From positions 1 through 49,394 of the forward strand of contig CAIWMU010000105.1 in NCBI GenBank assembly GCA_903913865.1: a DNA stretch of 49,394 nt. Direction: 5' to 3'. The first letter of the stretch is position 1, and the number at the start of each line of letters is the position of its first letter. Of this stretch, positions 17,482-25,830 are shown one piece after another. The notes below the pieces were generated by a model. It made no database searches. It was given only the letters and a program-made list of their open reading frames with translations, and was not told the origin of the DNA. The position numbers and the translations under genes were made by a program. The DNA is from an uncultured Verrucomicrobia subdivision 3 bacterium. Lineage in GTDB: Bacteria > Verrucomicrobiota > Verrucomicrobiia > Limisphaerales > UBA8199.

Positions 17482-19167
17482 ATGAGTGCGAAATACACGA
17501 TAGGTCTGGACTACGGCACCAACTCGGTGCGTGCGTTGATTGTGGATGTTGCCAATGGCAGGGAACTGGCAGCGGCCGTATGGAATTATGCCCATGGCAC
17601 GAACGGCGTGATTCTCGCCCGGGATCCCAATCTGGCCCGTCAACATCCGCAGGATTACCTGGACGGGGCCGAGAAAACCATCCGCAAGGCTCTTGCAGAG
17701 GCGAGGAAAAGCGCCTCCGGCTTCAAACCGGAACAGGTGATCGGCATTGGCGTCGATACCACCGGGAGCACTCCCCTGCCCGTGGATGGCAAGGGCCAGC
17801 CGCTGGCATTCCAGAAGAAATTTGCAAACAACCCTGCCGCGATGGCATGGCTCTGGAAGGACCACACCTCCGTGGTGGAAGCGGCCGAGATCACCGCAAA
17901 AGCCCGCGAACTGCGCCCCCAATATCTGGCCAAGTGCGGTGGCATCTATTCCAGTGAATGGTTCTTCAGCAAGATTCTCCACTGCCTGCGCACCAGCCCG
18001 GCAGTGTTTCGGGCGGCCCATTCCTGGGTTGAACTGGCAGATTACGTGCCAGCCGCGCTGACTGGAACCGAGGCTCCGGACCGGCTTTCGGTCGGGATCT
18101 GCGCCGCAGGGCACAAAGCCATGTTCCATGAAAGCTGGGGTGGCTATCCCGATGCGGAATTCCTCTCAGCCCTGGATCCGGAGCTGGGACAGTTGCGGGC
18201 ACGGCTCCAACCGGTGGCCAAATCGGTGGATCAGTCTGCAGGGACTCTCACGGCGGAATGGGCGAAGCGGACCGGGTTGCCCGCCGGGATACCGGTGGCG
18301 GTAGGCGCTTTTGATGCGCACCTGGGCGGCGTTGGTTCCGGGATCACCCCCGGCACTCTGGTGAAGATCATCGGAACGAGCACCTGCGACATGATGGTTG
18401 CCCCCCTAAGTTCCACCCTGGCGGATGTTCCAGGACTCTGCGGGATTGTGCCGGGCAGCATTCTCCCGGGATTCCATGGGCTCGAGGCCGGCCAATCGGC
18501 AGTGGGCGACATTTTCAACTGGTTCGTGAACTACCTCCAACCGATGGGGAAGGCTGGTACGCATGAGGCACTGACTGCAGCCGCTGCAAAACTGGCTCCC
18601 GGGGAGTCCGGCCTTCTGGCTCTGGATTGGAACAACGGCAACCGTACCGTTCTGGTGGACCAGCGGCTGACTGGTCTTCTGCTGGGGCAAACCCTCTACA
18701 CCACCCCTGCCGAAATCTACCGGGCCCTGATCGAGGCCACCGCCTTCGGCGCCCTCGCCATCATACAGCGGCTGGAGGAATACGGCGTGAAGGTGGAGGA
18801 GATCGTCAATTGCGGCGGGATCGCCGAAAAGAATCCGCTCGTGATGCAGATTTATGCCGATGTGACCGGCCGCCCGATCAAGATCTCGCGATCGGGCCAG
18901 ACCTGCGCCCTCGGTGCAGCCATGGCGGGTGCAGTGGTCGCAGGAAAAAAGAACGGCGGGCACGCTGACTTCTCCGCCGCGCGAAAGGCGATGACCGGCC
19001 TCAAGCCAAAGGCTTTCAAGCCAAATGCATCGGCCCACGCGGTTTACAAACGGCTCTACACCCTCTACAGGAAGCTCCACGACGCCTTCGGCACCCCGGA
19101 GGGGGATGGCCGCCTGTATGATGTCATGAAGGAGTTGCTGGAAATCCGGGCCGCAGCCCGCAAGTAA
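17482..19167 (+). CDS. araB: L-ribulokinase
   Basis: Phosphorylates L-ribulose to L-ribulose 5-phosphate in arabinose catabolism. The start at ATG 17482 (MSAKYTIGLDYGTNSVRALI) gives 561 residues, near the 566 of E. coli AraB; the upstream frame is not family-like. The FGGY-kinase features are the N-terminal phosphate loop DYGTNSVRALIVD, the insert HGTNGVILARDPNLARQHPQ typical of AraB, IGTSTCDMMV, and the C-terminal NCGGIAEKNPLVMQIYADV and CALGAAMAG. araD follows after only three bases. The isomerase AraA is not in this window. Confidence 0.96.
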   Translation: MSAKYTIGLDYGTNSVRALIVDVANGRELAAAVWNYAHGTNGVILARDPNLARQHPQDYLDGAEKTIRKALAEARKSASGFKPEQVIGIGVDTTGSTPLPVDGKGQPLAFQKKFANNPAAMAWLWKDHTSVVEAAEITAKARELRPQYLAKCGGIYSSEWFFSKILHCLRTSPAVFRAAHSWVELADYVPAALTGTEAPDRLSVGICAAGHKAMFHESWGGYPDAEFLSALDPELGQLRARLQPVAKSVDQSAGTLTAEWAKRTGLPAGIPVAVGAFDAHLGGVGSGITPGTLVKIIGTSTCDMMVAPLSSTLADVPGLCGIVPGSILPGFHGLEAGQSAVGDIFNWFVNYLQPMGKAGTHEALTAAAAKLAPGESGLLALDWNNGNRTVLVDQRLTGLLLGQTLYTTPAEIYRALIEATAFGALAIIQRLEEYGVKVEEIVNCGGIAEKNPLVMQIYADVTGRPIKISRSGQTCALGAAMAGAVVAGKKNGGHADFSAARKAMTGLKPKAFKPNASAHAVYKRLYTLYRKLHDAFGTPEGDGRLYDVMKELLEIRAAARK

Positions 19168-19170
19168 CAG

Positions 19171-19923
19171 ATGGGAACACCCGCCCAAATGCTTCTGGAA
19201 CTGAAAAAGGCTGTATGCCAGGCCAACCTGGACCTCGTGCGGGAGGGGCTGGTCATCCAAACCTGGGGTAACGTGAGCGGGGTGGACCGTGAACAGGGAC
19301 TGATCGTGATCAAACCTTCAGGGGTGCCCTACTCGGAGATGAAGCCGAAGCACATGGTGGTTGTCTCCCTGGCAACCGGCCGCGCGCTCGAGGGGCAGCT
19401 CAAGCCAAGCTCCGATACAGACACCCATCTGGAGCTTTATCGAGCCTTCCCCTCCATAGGCGGGGTGGTTCACACCCACAGCCTCAATGCAACCGCCTGG
19501 GCGCAAACCTGCCTGGATGTCCCCGCACTGGGCACCACCCACGCCGATTATTTCCACGGCCCGATCCCCTGCACCCGGAGGCTTACCCAGCGTGAAATCG
19601 AGGGGGATTATGAGAAAAACACCGGCACGGTGATCGTTGAGACCCTCGCCAAGCGGGATCCACTCCACTGCCCCGCCATGCTGGTTGCCAACCACGGTCC
19701 CTTCTCCTGGGGTGCGACCGTCAGTGATGCTGTTCACAACGCGGTCATCATGGAGCACGTCATCAAGATGGCGATGCTCACTCTTTCTGTCCTGCCAGCT
19801 GCCTCGCCGATGCAGAAGGTCCTGCTGGACAAGCACTTTTTTCGGAAACACGGTCCCGGGGCCTACTACGGCCAGAGTTCCCCCCCGCCCGTCACGTCCC
19901 CAACCCGGAACAGGCGGAAGTGA
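19171..19923 (+). CDS. araD: L-ribulose-5-phosphate 4-epimerase
   Basis: A class II aldolase-fold zinc enzyme that converts L-ribulose 5-phosphate to D-xylulose 5-phosphate, feeding the pentose phosphate pathway. It has 250 residues (E. coli 231; the excess is a C-terminal proline-rich tail). The zinc histidines are His101 and His103 in [12 protein letters not shown] and His175 in [11 protein letters not shown]. Substrate-binding segments are [20 protein letters not shown] and THADYFHG. It is coupled to araB by a 3-bp gap. Confidence 0.96.
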   Translation: MGTPAQMLLELKKAVCQANLDLVREGLVIQTWGNVSGVDREQGLIVIKPSGVPYSEMKPKHMVVVSLATGRALEGQLKPSSDTDTHLELYRAFPSIGGVVHTHSLNATAWAQTCLDVPALGTTHADYFHGPIPCTRRLTQREIEGDYEKNTGTVIVETLAKRDPLHCPAMLVANHGPFSWGATVSDAVHNAVIMEHVIKMAMLTLSVLPAASPMQKVLLDKHFFRKHGPGAYYGQSSPPPVTSPTRNRRK

Positions 19924-19980
19924 GCCGATCCGGGGCGTGCCCTTGAACCAAAAAACAAAACAAAGCCGAGCCATATAAGT

Positions 19981-21126
19981 ATGAAATTAAACTCCCGTTC
20001 CTATCTGATGCTCCTGTCCGCGCTCGCGGGCGGCCTGCTCCTCTCAGGATGCCAGAATCTGGCACCCGCGACCTCGCAGGTCACCCGCATGCCCTGGGGC
20101 AAGACCAAAGAGGGCACCCCCGTGCAACTCTTCACCATCCGCAACGCCCGGGGTGCTGAAGCCAGAATTTCCAACTATGGGGGCATTGTCGTCTCCCTGA
20201 AGATGCCGGACCGGGATGGCAGGATGGGGGATGTGGTGCTTGGTTACGAGAAGCTGGATGATTACATCAAGGAAACCCCCTATTTCGGCTGCCTCGTCGG
20301 CCGTTATGGCAACCGCATCGCGCGCGGCAAGTTCTCCCTGAACGGCACCGGCTATTCACTCGCCACGAACAACTACCCGAATGCGCTCCACGGCGGGCTC
20401 AAGGGCTTCGACAAGGTCGTCTGGGAACCCACCATCGTCGGTCGGCCGGAAGGTCCCGGTCTCAAGCTCCAATATATCAGCCCTGATGGCGATCAAGGCT
20501 ACCCGGGCACTCTCAATGTGACCGCCGTTTACACCCTGACCGAGGACAACAGCCTCAAGCTGGAATACACCGCCACGACCGACAAGGACACCGTGGTGAA
20601 CCTGACCCACCACTCCTACTTCAACCTCGCGGGTCGCGGGGACATCCTCGCCCACATGGTGATGATGCCTGCTGACCGCTTCACGCCGGTGGATGAAACC
20701 CTGATTCCGACCGGGGAACTCAAGCCGGTGGATGGCACCCCGTTCGACTTCCGCTCGGCCACAACCATCGGGGCACGGATCGAGCAGACCGATGAGCAAC
20801 TCAAATTCGGCAAGGGCTACGACCACAACTGGGTTTACACAAAGGCACCGGATCAGTTCACGCTCCTGGCACGGGTCTCCGAACCCACCACAGGCCGCGT
20901 GCTCGAAGTTCTCTCGACTGAACCGGGCCTGCAGTTCTACTCCGGCAACTTCCTCGATGGCACCCTGACCGGGAAGAACCGTTGGAATTACAAATTCCGC
21001 AACGGTTTCTGCATGGAACCGCAGCACTTCCCGGATTCCCCGAATCAGGCGGCATTCCCCTCCGTGGTTCTCAAGCCGGGCCAGATTTACCGCAACAGCA
21101 TCGTTTACCGGTTCTCAGCCAAGTAA
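19981..21126 (+). CDS. galM: Aldose 1-epimerase, predicted lipoprotein
   Basis: A mutarotase interconverting alpha and beta anomers of free aldoses. It has 381 residues. A type II signal peptide ends in the lipobox LLLSGC, so Cys24 would be lipidated and the enzyme anchored in a membrane facing the periplasm. The catalytic His is in LTHHSYFNLAG and the catalytic Glu in VLSTEPGLQFYSGN; GNRIARGKFSLNG and NALHGGLKGFDK are typical. Its position between araD and a sugar-type symporter suggests it supplies the transported anomer of arabinose or galactose. A 12-bp hairpin separates it from the symporter. Confidence 0.94.
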   Translation: MKLNSRSYLMLLSALAGGLLLSGCQNLAPATSQVTRMPWGKTKEGTPVQLFTIRNARGAEARISNYGGIVVSLKMPDRDGRMGDVVLGYEKLDDYIKETPYFGCLVGRYGNRIARGKFSLNGTGYSLATNNYPNALHGGLKGFDKVVWEPTIVGRPEGPGLKLQYISPDGDQGYPGTLNVTAVYTLTEDNSLKLEYTATTDKDTVVNLTHHSYFNLAGRGDILAHMVMMPADRFTPVDETLIPTGELKPVDGTPFDFRSATTIGARIEQTDEQLKFGKGYDHNWVYTKAPDQFTLLARVSEPTTGRVLEVLSTEPGLQFYSGNFLDGTLTGKNRWNYKFRNGFCMEPQHFPDSPNQAAFPSVVLKPGQIYRNSIVYRFSAK

Positions 21127-21135
21127 AAAACCCGC

Positions 21136-21173
21136 TGCCGGGCTTTCGGATGCCGCAATCTGAAAGCCCGGCA
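21136..21173. repeat. Intercistronic hairpin between galM and the symporter
   Basis: TGCCGGGCTTTC at 21136-21147 is the exact reverse complement of GAAAGCCCGGCA at 21162-21173. No T-run follows on the plus strand. It is probably an mRNA stability or processing element within the operon rather than a terminator. On the minus strand a T6 run lies beyond it. Confidence 0.7.
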
Positions 21174-21200
21174 TGCAACTCCCCTCACCAACCCCCCCCC

Positions 21201-23000
21201 ATGACATCCATCCCCCTCGCAGAAGCCCATCCCGTCAGCACCTCCCTGAACGGGCTCGATTGGCTCGCCATCGCCCTCTATTTCGGTGTCCTCATCATTG
21301 TTGCCTGGAAGGCAATCTCGAAAGAGAAGGAAACCACCGCCGATTATTTTCTGGCAGGGCGCAACCTCAGCTGGTGGGTGGTTGGTGCCTCCATCTTTGC
21401 GTCCAACATCGGCTCCGAGCATATCGTCGGACTGGCCGGTTCCGGTTCCAAGGATGGTGTGGCGCTGGCCCATTATGAACTCCATGCGTGGTGTCTGCTG
21501 GTGCTGGCGTGGGTGTTCGTGCCGTTCTACGCGCGGTCACTCGTGTTCACAATGCCGGAGTTTCTTGAAAAACGCTTCTCAACCGGCAGCCGCTACGTCC
21601 TCTCCATTGTTTCCCTCCTGACCTTCATCGTTTCCAAGATCGCGGTCGGAATCTTTGCCGGTGGCGTTGTATTCGGCACACTGCTGCCTGAAATGAAGAT
21701 CACCCTGGGCTCCATGGTGATCGACAGCTTCTGGATCGGCTCGGTGCTCGTTATTGTCCTGACCGGTCTCTACACCACGCTGGGCGGCATGAGGGCGGTG
21801 GCCTACAACGATGCTGTCCAGGTGATCGTGCTGATCGGTGGATCCACCCTGCTCACCGGCTATGGACTCGTGCAGTTGGGCGGATGGGGTGAACTCAAGC
21901 GCATCTGCGGGTCTGAGATGTTCAACCTGTGGAAGCCACTCATCCCGGATGGCATGCAGGGCACCTGGTCCCCCGTCAAGGAACCCACCCGTATTGCCTG
22001 GTATTTCAATACAAACTATCCCTGGCTGGGCATGGCAATCTGCGCCCCTGTGATCGGCCTCTGGTATTGGTGCACAGACCAATACATCGTGCAGCGCGCG
22101 TTGGGGGCCCCGAATCAGAAGGTCGCCAGGCAGGGCAGCATCTTTGCCGCCTTTCTGAAGTTGTTCCCCGTTTACCTGTTCATCATTCCGGGCCTCATCT
22201 GCTTCGCCCTCGCCAAGAGTGGCAAAGTTCCAGGACTCGCCCCGGTCTATGACGCCACCACCGGCCAGGCCACCAATGCGGCTCAGGGTGCGTTCCCATT
22301 GATGGTTCAGCAACTTCTGCCGCCCGGTCTTCGTGGCATCGTCGTCGCGGGACTGCTCTCCGCGCTGATGGGATCCCTGGCTGGCGTTTTCAATGCCTGC
22401 TCCACCCTGTTCACTGTCGATATCTACGAGAAACTCCGGCCCAAAGCCACCCAGAAGGAACTCGTCAAGGTTGGTCGCATGGCAACCGGAGTCATGGTTT
22501 TGATCGCCATGCTCTGGATTCCGGTCGTCAAGGGTGCTGACGGCCTCTACAACTACCTGCAGGCTGTTCAAGGCTATCTGGCGCCGCCGATCTTCGTGGT
22601 GTTCTTCTTCGGTGTCTTCTGGAAACGCCTCAATGCCCAGGGATGTTTCTGGGCCATGGTCATTGGATTCATCCTCGGCCTCTTCCGGATGCTCGTGGAT
22701 ACCCCGATCACCCTCAAATACATGGTGGGCTATCCCGAAGGATCCTTCTTCTGGATCGTCAACAACATCAACTTCCAGTATTTCAGCATCCTGATCACCA
22801 TCGTGTCGGCCATCGTCATGGTGGTCGTCAGTTACGCCACCCCCGCCCCCGATTACGACAAGATCAAGGGACTGACCTTCGCCACATCCTCCACGGCTGA
22901 TAAGGCGGAGACCTGGGCCAGCTGGGATTGGCGGGAAGTCTCGGCTTCCGTGCTGGTCCTGGTGTGCATCATTGGTGCCTACCTATACTTCAGAAACTAG
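21201..23000 (+). CDS. Sodium:solute symporter, SGLT-like
   Basis: A 599-residue inner-membrane secondary transporter of the SSS family, with about 14 hydrophobic segments. The start at 21201 (MTSIPLAEAHPV) was chosen because the frame upstream overlaps galM. Signatures are TTADYFLAGRNLSWWVVGAS, FASNIGSEHIVGLAGSG, YTTLGGMRAVAYNDAVQV, and the TM8 sodium-site region GLLSALMGSLAGVFNACSTL. The arabinose enzymes around it suggest a monosaccharide substrate, driven by the sodium gradient. The gene ends at TAG 22998-23000. The insertion sequence begins at the G of that stop codon, leaving the protein intact. Confidence 0.93.
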   Translation: MTSIPLAEAHPVSTSLNGLDWLAIALYFGVLIIVAWKAISKEKETTADYFLAGRNLSWWVVGASIFASNIGSEHIVGLAGSGSKDGVALAHYELHAWCLLVLAWVFVPFYARSLVFTMPEFLEKRFSTGSRYVLSIVSLLTFIVSKIAVGIFAGGVVFGTLLPEMKITLGSMVIDSFWIGSVLVIVLTGLYTTLGGMRAVAYNDAVQVIVLIGGSTLLTGYGLVQLGGWGELKRICGSEMFNLWKPLIPDGMQGTWSPVKEPTRIAWYFNTNYPWLGMAICAPVIGLWYWCTDQYIVQRALGAPNQKVARQGSIFAAFLKLFPVYLFIIPGLICFALAKSGKVPGLAPVYDATTGQATNAAQGAFPLMVQQLLPPGLRGIVVAGLLSALMGSLAGVFNACSTLFTVDIYEKLRPKATQKELVKVGRMATGVMVLIAMLWIPVVKGADGLYNYLQAVQGYLAPPIFVVFFFGVFWKRLNAQGCFWAMVIGFILGLFRMLVDTPITLKYMVGYPEGSFFWIVNNINFQYFSILITIVSAIVMVVVSYATPAPDYDKIKGLTFATSSTADKAETWASWDWREVSASVLVLVCIIGAYLYFRN

Positions 23001-23024
23001 TGTAGTGTCCCTCAAATAACTGGA

Positions 23025-23047
23025 CTTACGTCTTTCGATGACGTAAG
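23025..23047 (+). promoter_or_regulatory. Hairpin at the 5' end of the transposase mRNA
   Basis: A perfect 8-bp stem (CTTACGTC with GACGTAAG) encloses TTTCGAT and ends nine bases before the transposase ATG at 23056. Such structures in insertion sequences commonly limit translation of transcripts entering from outside. This role is inferred. Confidence 0.55.
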
Positions 23048-23055
23048 GTCATGAG

Positions 23056-24183
23056 ATGTCCAAACAAAGCGCGCCTGTGATATTGAGTCCCGAAGATCGC
23101 CAGCAACTCGAAGAGTGGGAAACATCCCACAAAACCCCGCAACAAGTTGCCCTTCATTGTCGGATCATACTGGCCGCCGCCAATGGCCAACCCAGCCTGC
23201 AAATTGCTTCGGCCTTACACATCAACCGGCACACCGCTGCCCTCTGGCGGCAGCGCGCCCGGAATGACGGCATCCAATCCGTCTGGGAAATAGCTCCGGG
23301 ACGCGGACGCAAATATCACTATGACCAGGCCAGACGCAACGGGGTGATTCAGGCCACCCTGGAGACCAAACCCAAAGGCATGACTCATTGGAGTTGCCGG
23401 ACCATGGCCAAGGCCCAGGGAATGAGCAAGAGCACGGTCAACCGGCTCTGGCAAATGCATAATGTGAAGCCGCATTTGCATCAAACGTTTAAGTTGTCGC
23501 GCGACCCGAATTTTGTGGCCAAACTGACCGACGTTGTGGGGCTGTACTTAAACCCTCCGCAGAAAGCCATCGTGCTGTGTCTGGATGAAAAGAGCCAGAT
23601 TCAAGCTCTGGACCGCACCCAGCCCGGACTGCCTCTCAAGAAGGGGCGTTGTGGCACCCACACTCACGACTATGTCCGGCATGGGACGACAACCCTCTTT
23701 GCCGCACTGAATGTGCTCGATGGTAAAGTGATTGGGCAATGTCAGGCCCGTCACCGACACCAGGAGTGGCTGAAGTTTTTGCGTCTGGTGGACCGAGAGT
23801 TTCCAGACGTGGACCTGCACCTGATCATTGACAATTACGGGACGCACAAGGAACCGCACGTCAAGGCATGGCTGGCCAAACATCCGCGCTTCCACTGCCA
23901 TTTCATTCCTACCAGTTCGAGTTGGCTCAATCTGGTGGAAAGGTGGTTTGGGGAAATCAGCGAAAAGGCCATTCGGAATGGAAGCTTTGTGAGTGTGCCG
24001 GAACTGGAGAAAGCCATTCAGGATTTTCTGGAGGCGTGGAACAAAGACCCTCGCCCTTTTGTATGGACCGCCAAAGTGGAGGACATCATCGCAAAACTGG
24101 ACCGGGCTCGGCGAAAGCTCGAAGCAATCAAGCCGGGGTGCACCACCCGGGCAACCAGATCAAAGGCAGATCCAATTGTATAA
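23056..24183 (+). CDS. IS630-family transposase (DDE)
   Basis: A 375-residue transposase that cuts and joins the element at TA targets. An N-terminal paired helix-turn-helix region (about 15-130) includes LQIASALHINRHTAALWRQR and MSKSTVNRLWQ. The catalytic acidic residues are visible as Asp in VLCLDEKSQIQ, Asp in LIIDNYGTHK and Glu in SSWLNLVERWFGEI. There is no frameshift or internal stop, so the enzyme is probably active. Confidence 0.95.
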   Translation: MSKQSAPVILSPEDRQQLEEWETSHKTPQQVALHCRIILAAANGQPSLQIASALHINRHTAALWRQRARNDGIQSVWEIAPGRGRKYHYDQARRNGVIQATLETKPKGMTHWSCRTMAKAQGMSKSTVNRLWQMHNVKPHLHQTFKLSRDPNFVAKLTDVVGLYLNPPQKAIVLCLDEKSQIQALDRTQPGLPLKKGRCGTHTHDYVRHGTTTLFAALNVLDGKVIGQCQARHRHQEWLKFLRLVDREFPDVDLHLIIDNYGTHKEPHVKAWLAKHPRFHCHFIPTSSSWLNLVERWFGEISEKAIRNGSFVSVPELEKAIQDFLEAWNKDPRPFVWTAKVEDIIAKLDRARRKLEAIKPGCTTRATRSKADPIV

Positions 24184-24215
24184 TTGTTTATGAGACACTA
24201 CACTAGGAGACCAAC

Positions 24216-25223
24216 ATGAGATCGAGCAAACCCATCCTCGCCGCCGTGCTGGCGGCCTTCTCAACCCTGACTGCCGTGGCTGAATCACCCCTCGTGTATG
24301 AGGGGGGGGCCGGCCCCGGAAAGGGGAAACATATCGTGTTTCTGGCCGGGGATGAGGAATACCGGTCGGAGGAGGCGCTACCCATGATGGCCAAAATTCT
24401 GGCCACCCGGCACGGGTTCAAATGCACAGTCCTGTTTTGCATTAATCCCAAGACAGGGAACATCGATCCGTTGGTGACCACCAACCTGCCCGGCACCGAG
24501 GCTCTCGCATCGGCCGACCTCTGCTTCATGAGCCTGCGTTTTCGGGACCTTCCCGAGGACCAGATGAAGCCCATTGTTGACTATGTCAATGCCGGGAAGG
24601 CGATCATCGCGCTGCGAACCAGCACCCACGCATTCGCCATCAACGCGAACAAGTCCGGTCCCTACGCAAAATATGACTGGCAGAGCAAGTCGTGGCCGGG
24701 GGGCTTCGGGCAACAAATCCTGGGGGAGACCTGGATAAACCACCACGGCGATCATGGGAAGCAGAGCACGCGGGGAGTCCTCAATTCCAACGTCGCCAGC
24801 CACCCGGTGCTGAAGGGAGTCACCGACATCTGGGGCCCCACGGATGTCTATGGGGTGATCCACCTGCCAGCGGATGCCACCGTTCTCGTCCAAGGCCAGG
24901 TTCTCACCGGAATGAATCCGGCAGATGCTCCCCTGCCCGGCCCGAAGAACGATCCAATGATGCCCCTCATCTGGCTGCGGGAGCATGATTTCGGCAGCGG
25001 CAAGGCCAGTCGAATCGTCACCAGCACGATCGGAGCCGCTGTGGATCTCCAAAGTGATGGTCTTCGCCGGCTCCTGGTGAACGCCTGTTACTGGGCCGCC
25101 CGCATCGAGGCAAAAATCCCCGACAAGGCAGATGTCTCTTATGTGGGCCCTTACACCCCCCGCTATTTCGGCTTCGGAAAGTTCCAGGAAGGCCTCAAAC
25201 CTTCCGACCTGAGGTTGCAATAG
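24216..25223 (+). CDS. Secreted ThuA-domain protein
   Basis: A 335-residue protein with an N-terminal signal peptide (about 1-22, MRSSKPILAAVLAAFSTLTA). The mature part is a ThuA-like / class I glutamine-amidotransferase-like fold (IVFLAGDEEYRSEEALPM, ADLCFMSLRFRDLPEDQM, GKAIIALRTSTHAF), associated with trehalose or other sugar utilisation but without a defined reaction. The Shine-Dalgarno GGAG at 24206-24209 lies seven bases before the ATG, immediately outside the insertion sequence. Before the insertion this gene followed the symporter by about 15 bp and was evidently the last gene of the arabinose operon. The IS probably changes its expression. Confidence 0.88.
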   Translation: MRSSKPILAAVLAAFSTLTAVAESPLVYEGGAGPGKGKHIVFLAGDEEYRSEEALPMMAKILATRHGFKCTVLFCINPKTGNIDPLVTTNLPGTEALASADLCFMSLRFRDLPEDQMKPIVDYVNAGKAIIALRTSTHAFAINANKSGPYAKYDWQSKSWPGGFGQQILGETWINHHGDHGKQSTRGVLNSNVASHPVLKGVTDIWGPTDVYGVIHLPADATVLVQGQVLTGMNPADAPLPGPKNDPMMPLIWLREHDFGSGKASRIVTSTIGAAVDLQSDGLRRLLVNACYWAARIEAKIPDKADVSYVGPYTPRYFGFGKFQEGLKPSDLRLQ

Positions 25224-25246
25224 CATCCATCAGACGAAAGTGTCCC

Positions 25247-25275
25247 AAGGGGAGCGTGACGATCACGCTCCCTTT
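25247..25275 (+). terminator. Intrinsic terminator after thuA
   Basis: A 13-bp stem, AAGGGGAGCGTGA with TCACGCTCCCTTT, closes a CGA loop 23 bp downstream of the thuA stop. The T-run is short (TTT), so efficiency is uncertain. It marks the end of the araB-to-thuA unit. Confidence 0.7.
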
Positions 25276-25350
25276 CCACATTCCCAATTCCCCCTCGACC
25301 CTGCGGCACCGGGAAGGTAGTCTTTTGCAGGAAATGAGCTGACTTGTTTT

Positions 25351-25830
25351 ATGGATGAATTACTCAAAATTTTGCAGACCAACGCGCTGGAATCGCGCGA
25401 AAACCTGGCCCGCATGCTGGCGTGCCCGGTTGCCGAGATTAACGAGCGCATCGCCGGGTTCGAAAAAGACGGTGTGATCCGCGGCTATCAGGCCATCCTG
25501 AACGAGGACAAACTGGGCCTGGACAAAGTCACTGCAGTAATCGAAGTGAAGGTCACTCCCCAGAGGGAGGGCGGATTCGACACCATCGCGGAGAGGATCA
25601 GCCGGTTTCCGGAGGTCAGCTCGGCCTACCTGATGAGCGGCACCTACGACCTGCTCCTCTTCGTGGAGGGCCGGACACTCCGGGAGGTGGCCTCCTTCGT
25701 CAGCGAACGGCTTTCCCCGCTGGAGGGAATCCTCTCGACCTCCACCCATTTCATGCTGAAAACCTATAAACGCTTTGGCGTTTTGATGCGCCAGGACAAA
25801 TCCGATGAACGCCTCTCCGTCTCTCCGTGA
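25351..25830 (+). CDS. Lrp/AsnC-family transcriptional regulator
   Basis: A 159-residue DNA-binding regulator. The N-terminal winged helix-turn-helix (about 1-55, with SRENLARMLACPVAEINERI then AGFEKDGVIRGY) is followed by a RAM ligand-binding domain (about 65-145, with TAVIEVKVTPQ and SSAYLMSGTYDLLLFVEG). Such proteins usually sense amino acids. It overlaps the aminotransferase start by 26 bp, so it probably controls that gene and responds to its substrate or product. No alternative start seems likely. Confidence 0.93.
   Translation: MDELLKILQTNALESRENLARMLACPVAEINERIAGFEKDGVIRGYQAILNEDKLGLDKVTAVIEVKVTPQREGGFDTIAERISRFPEVSSAYLMSGTYDLLLFVEGRTLREVASFVSERLSPLEGILSTSTHFMLKTYKRFGVLMRQDKSDERLSVSP

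Larger units (their letters stand above)
23000..24203 (+). mobile_element. Intact IS630-family insertion sequence
   Basis: A 1204-bp element flanked by the dinucleotide TA on each side (22998-22999 and 24204-24205), the target duplication of IS630/Tc1-mariner transposons. The outer ends are inverted repeats: GTGTAGTGTCCCTCA at the left against GTGTAGTGTCTCATA (reverse complement of the right end). It carries a single full-length transposase gene. A hairpin, CTTACGTC (23025-23032) with GACGTAAG (23040-23047), lies just before the transposase start and may mask translation from read-through RNA. Removing the IS restores a continuous symporter stop / thuA ribosome-binding junction. Confidence 0.92.

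Noticed and set aside
20982-21200. Upstream extension of the symporter frame
   Set aside because: It overlaps the galM coding region and the intercistronic hairpin; the family-like N-terminus begins at 21201.
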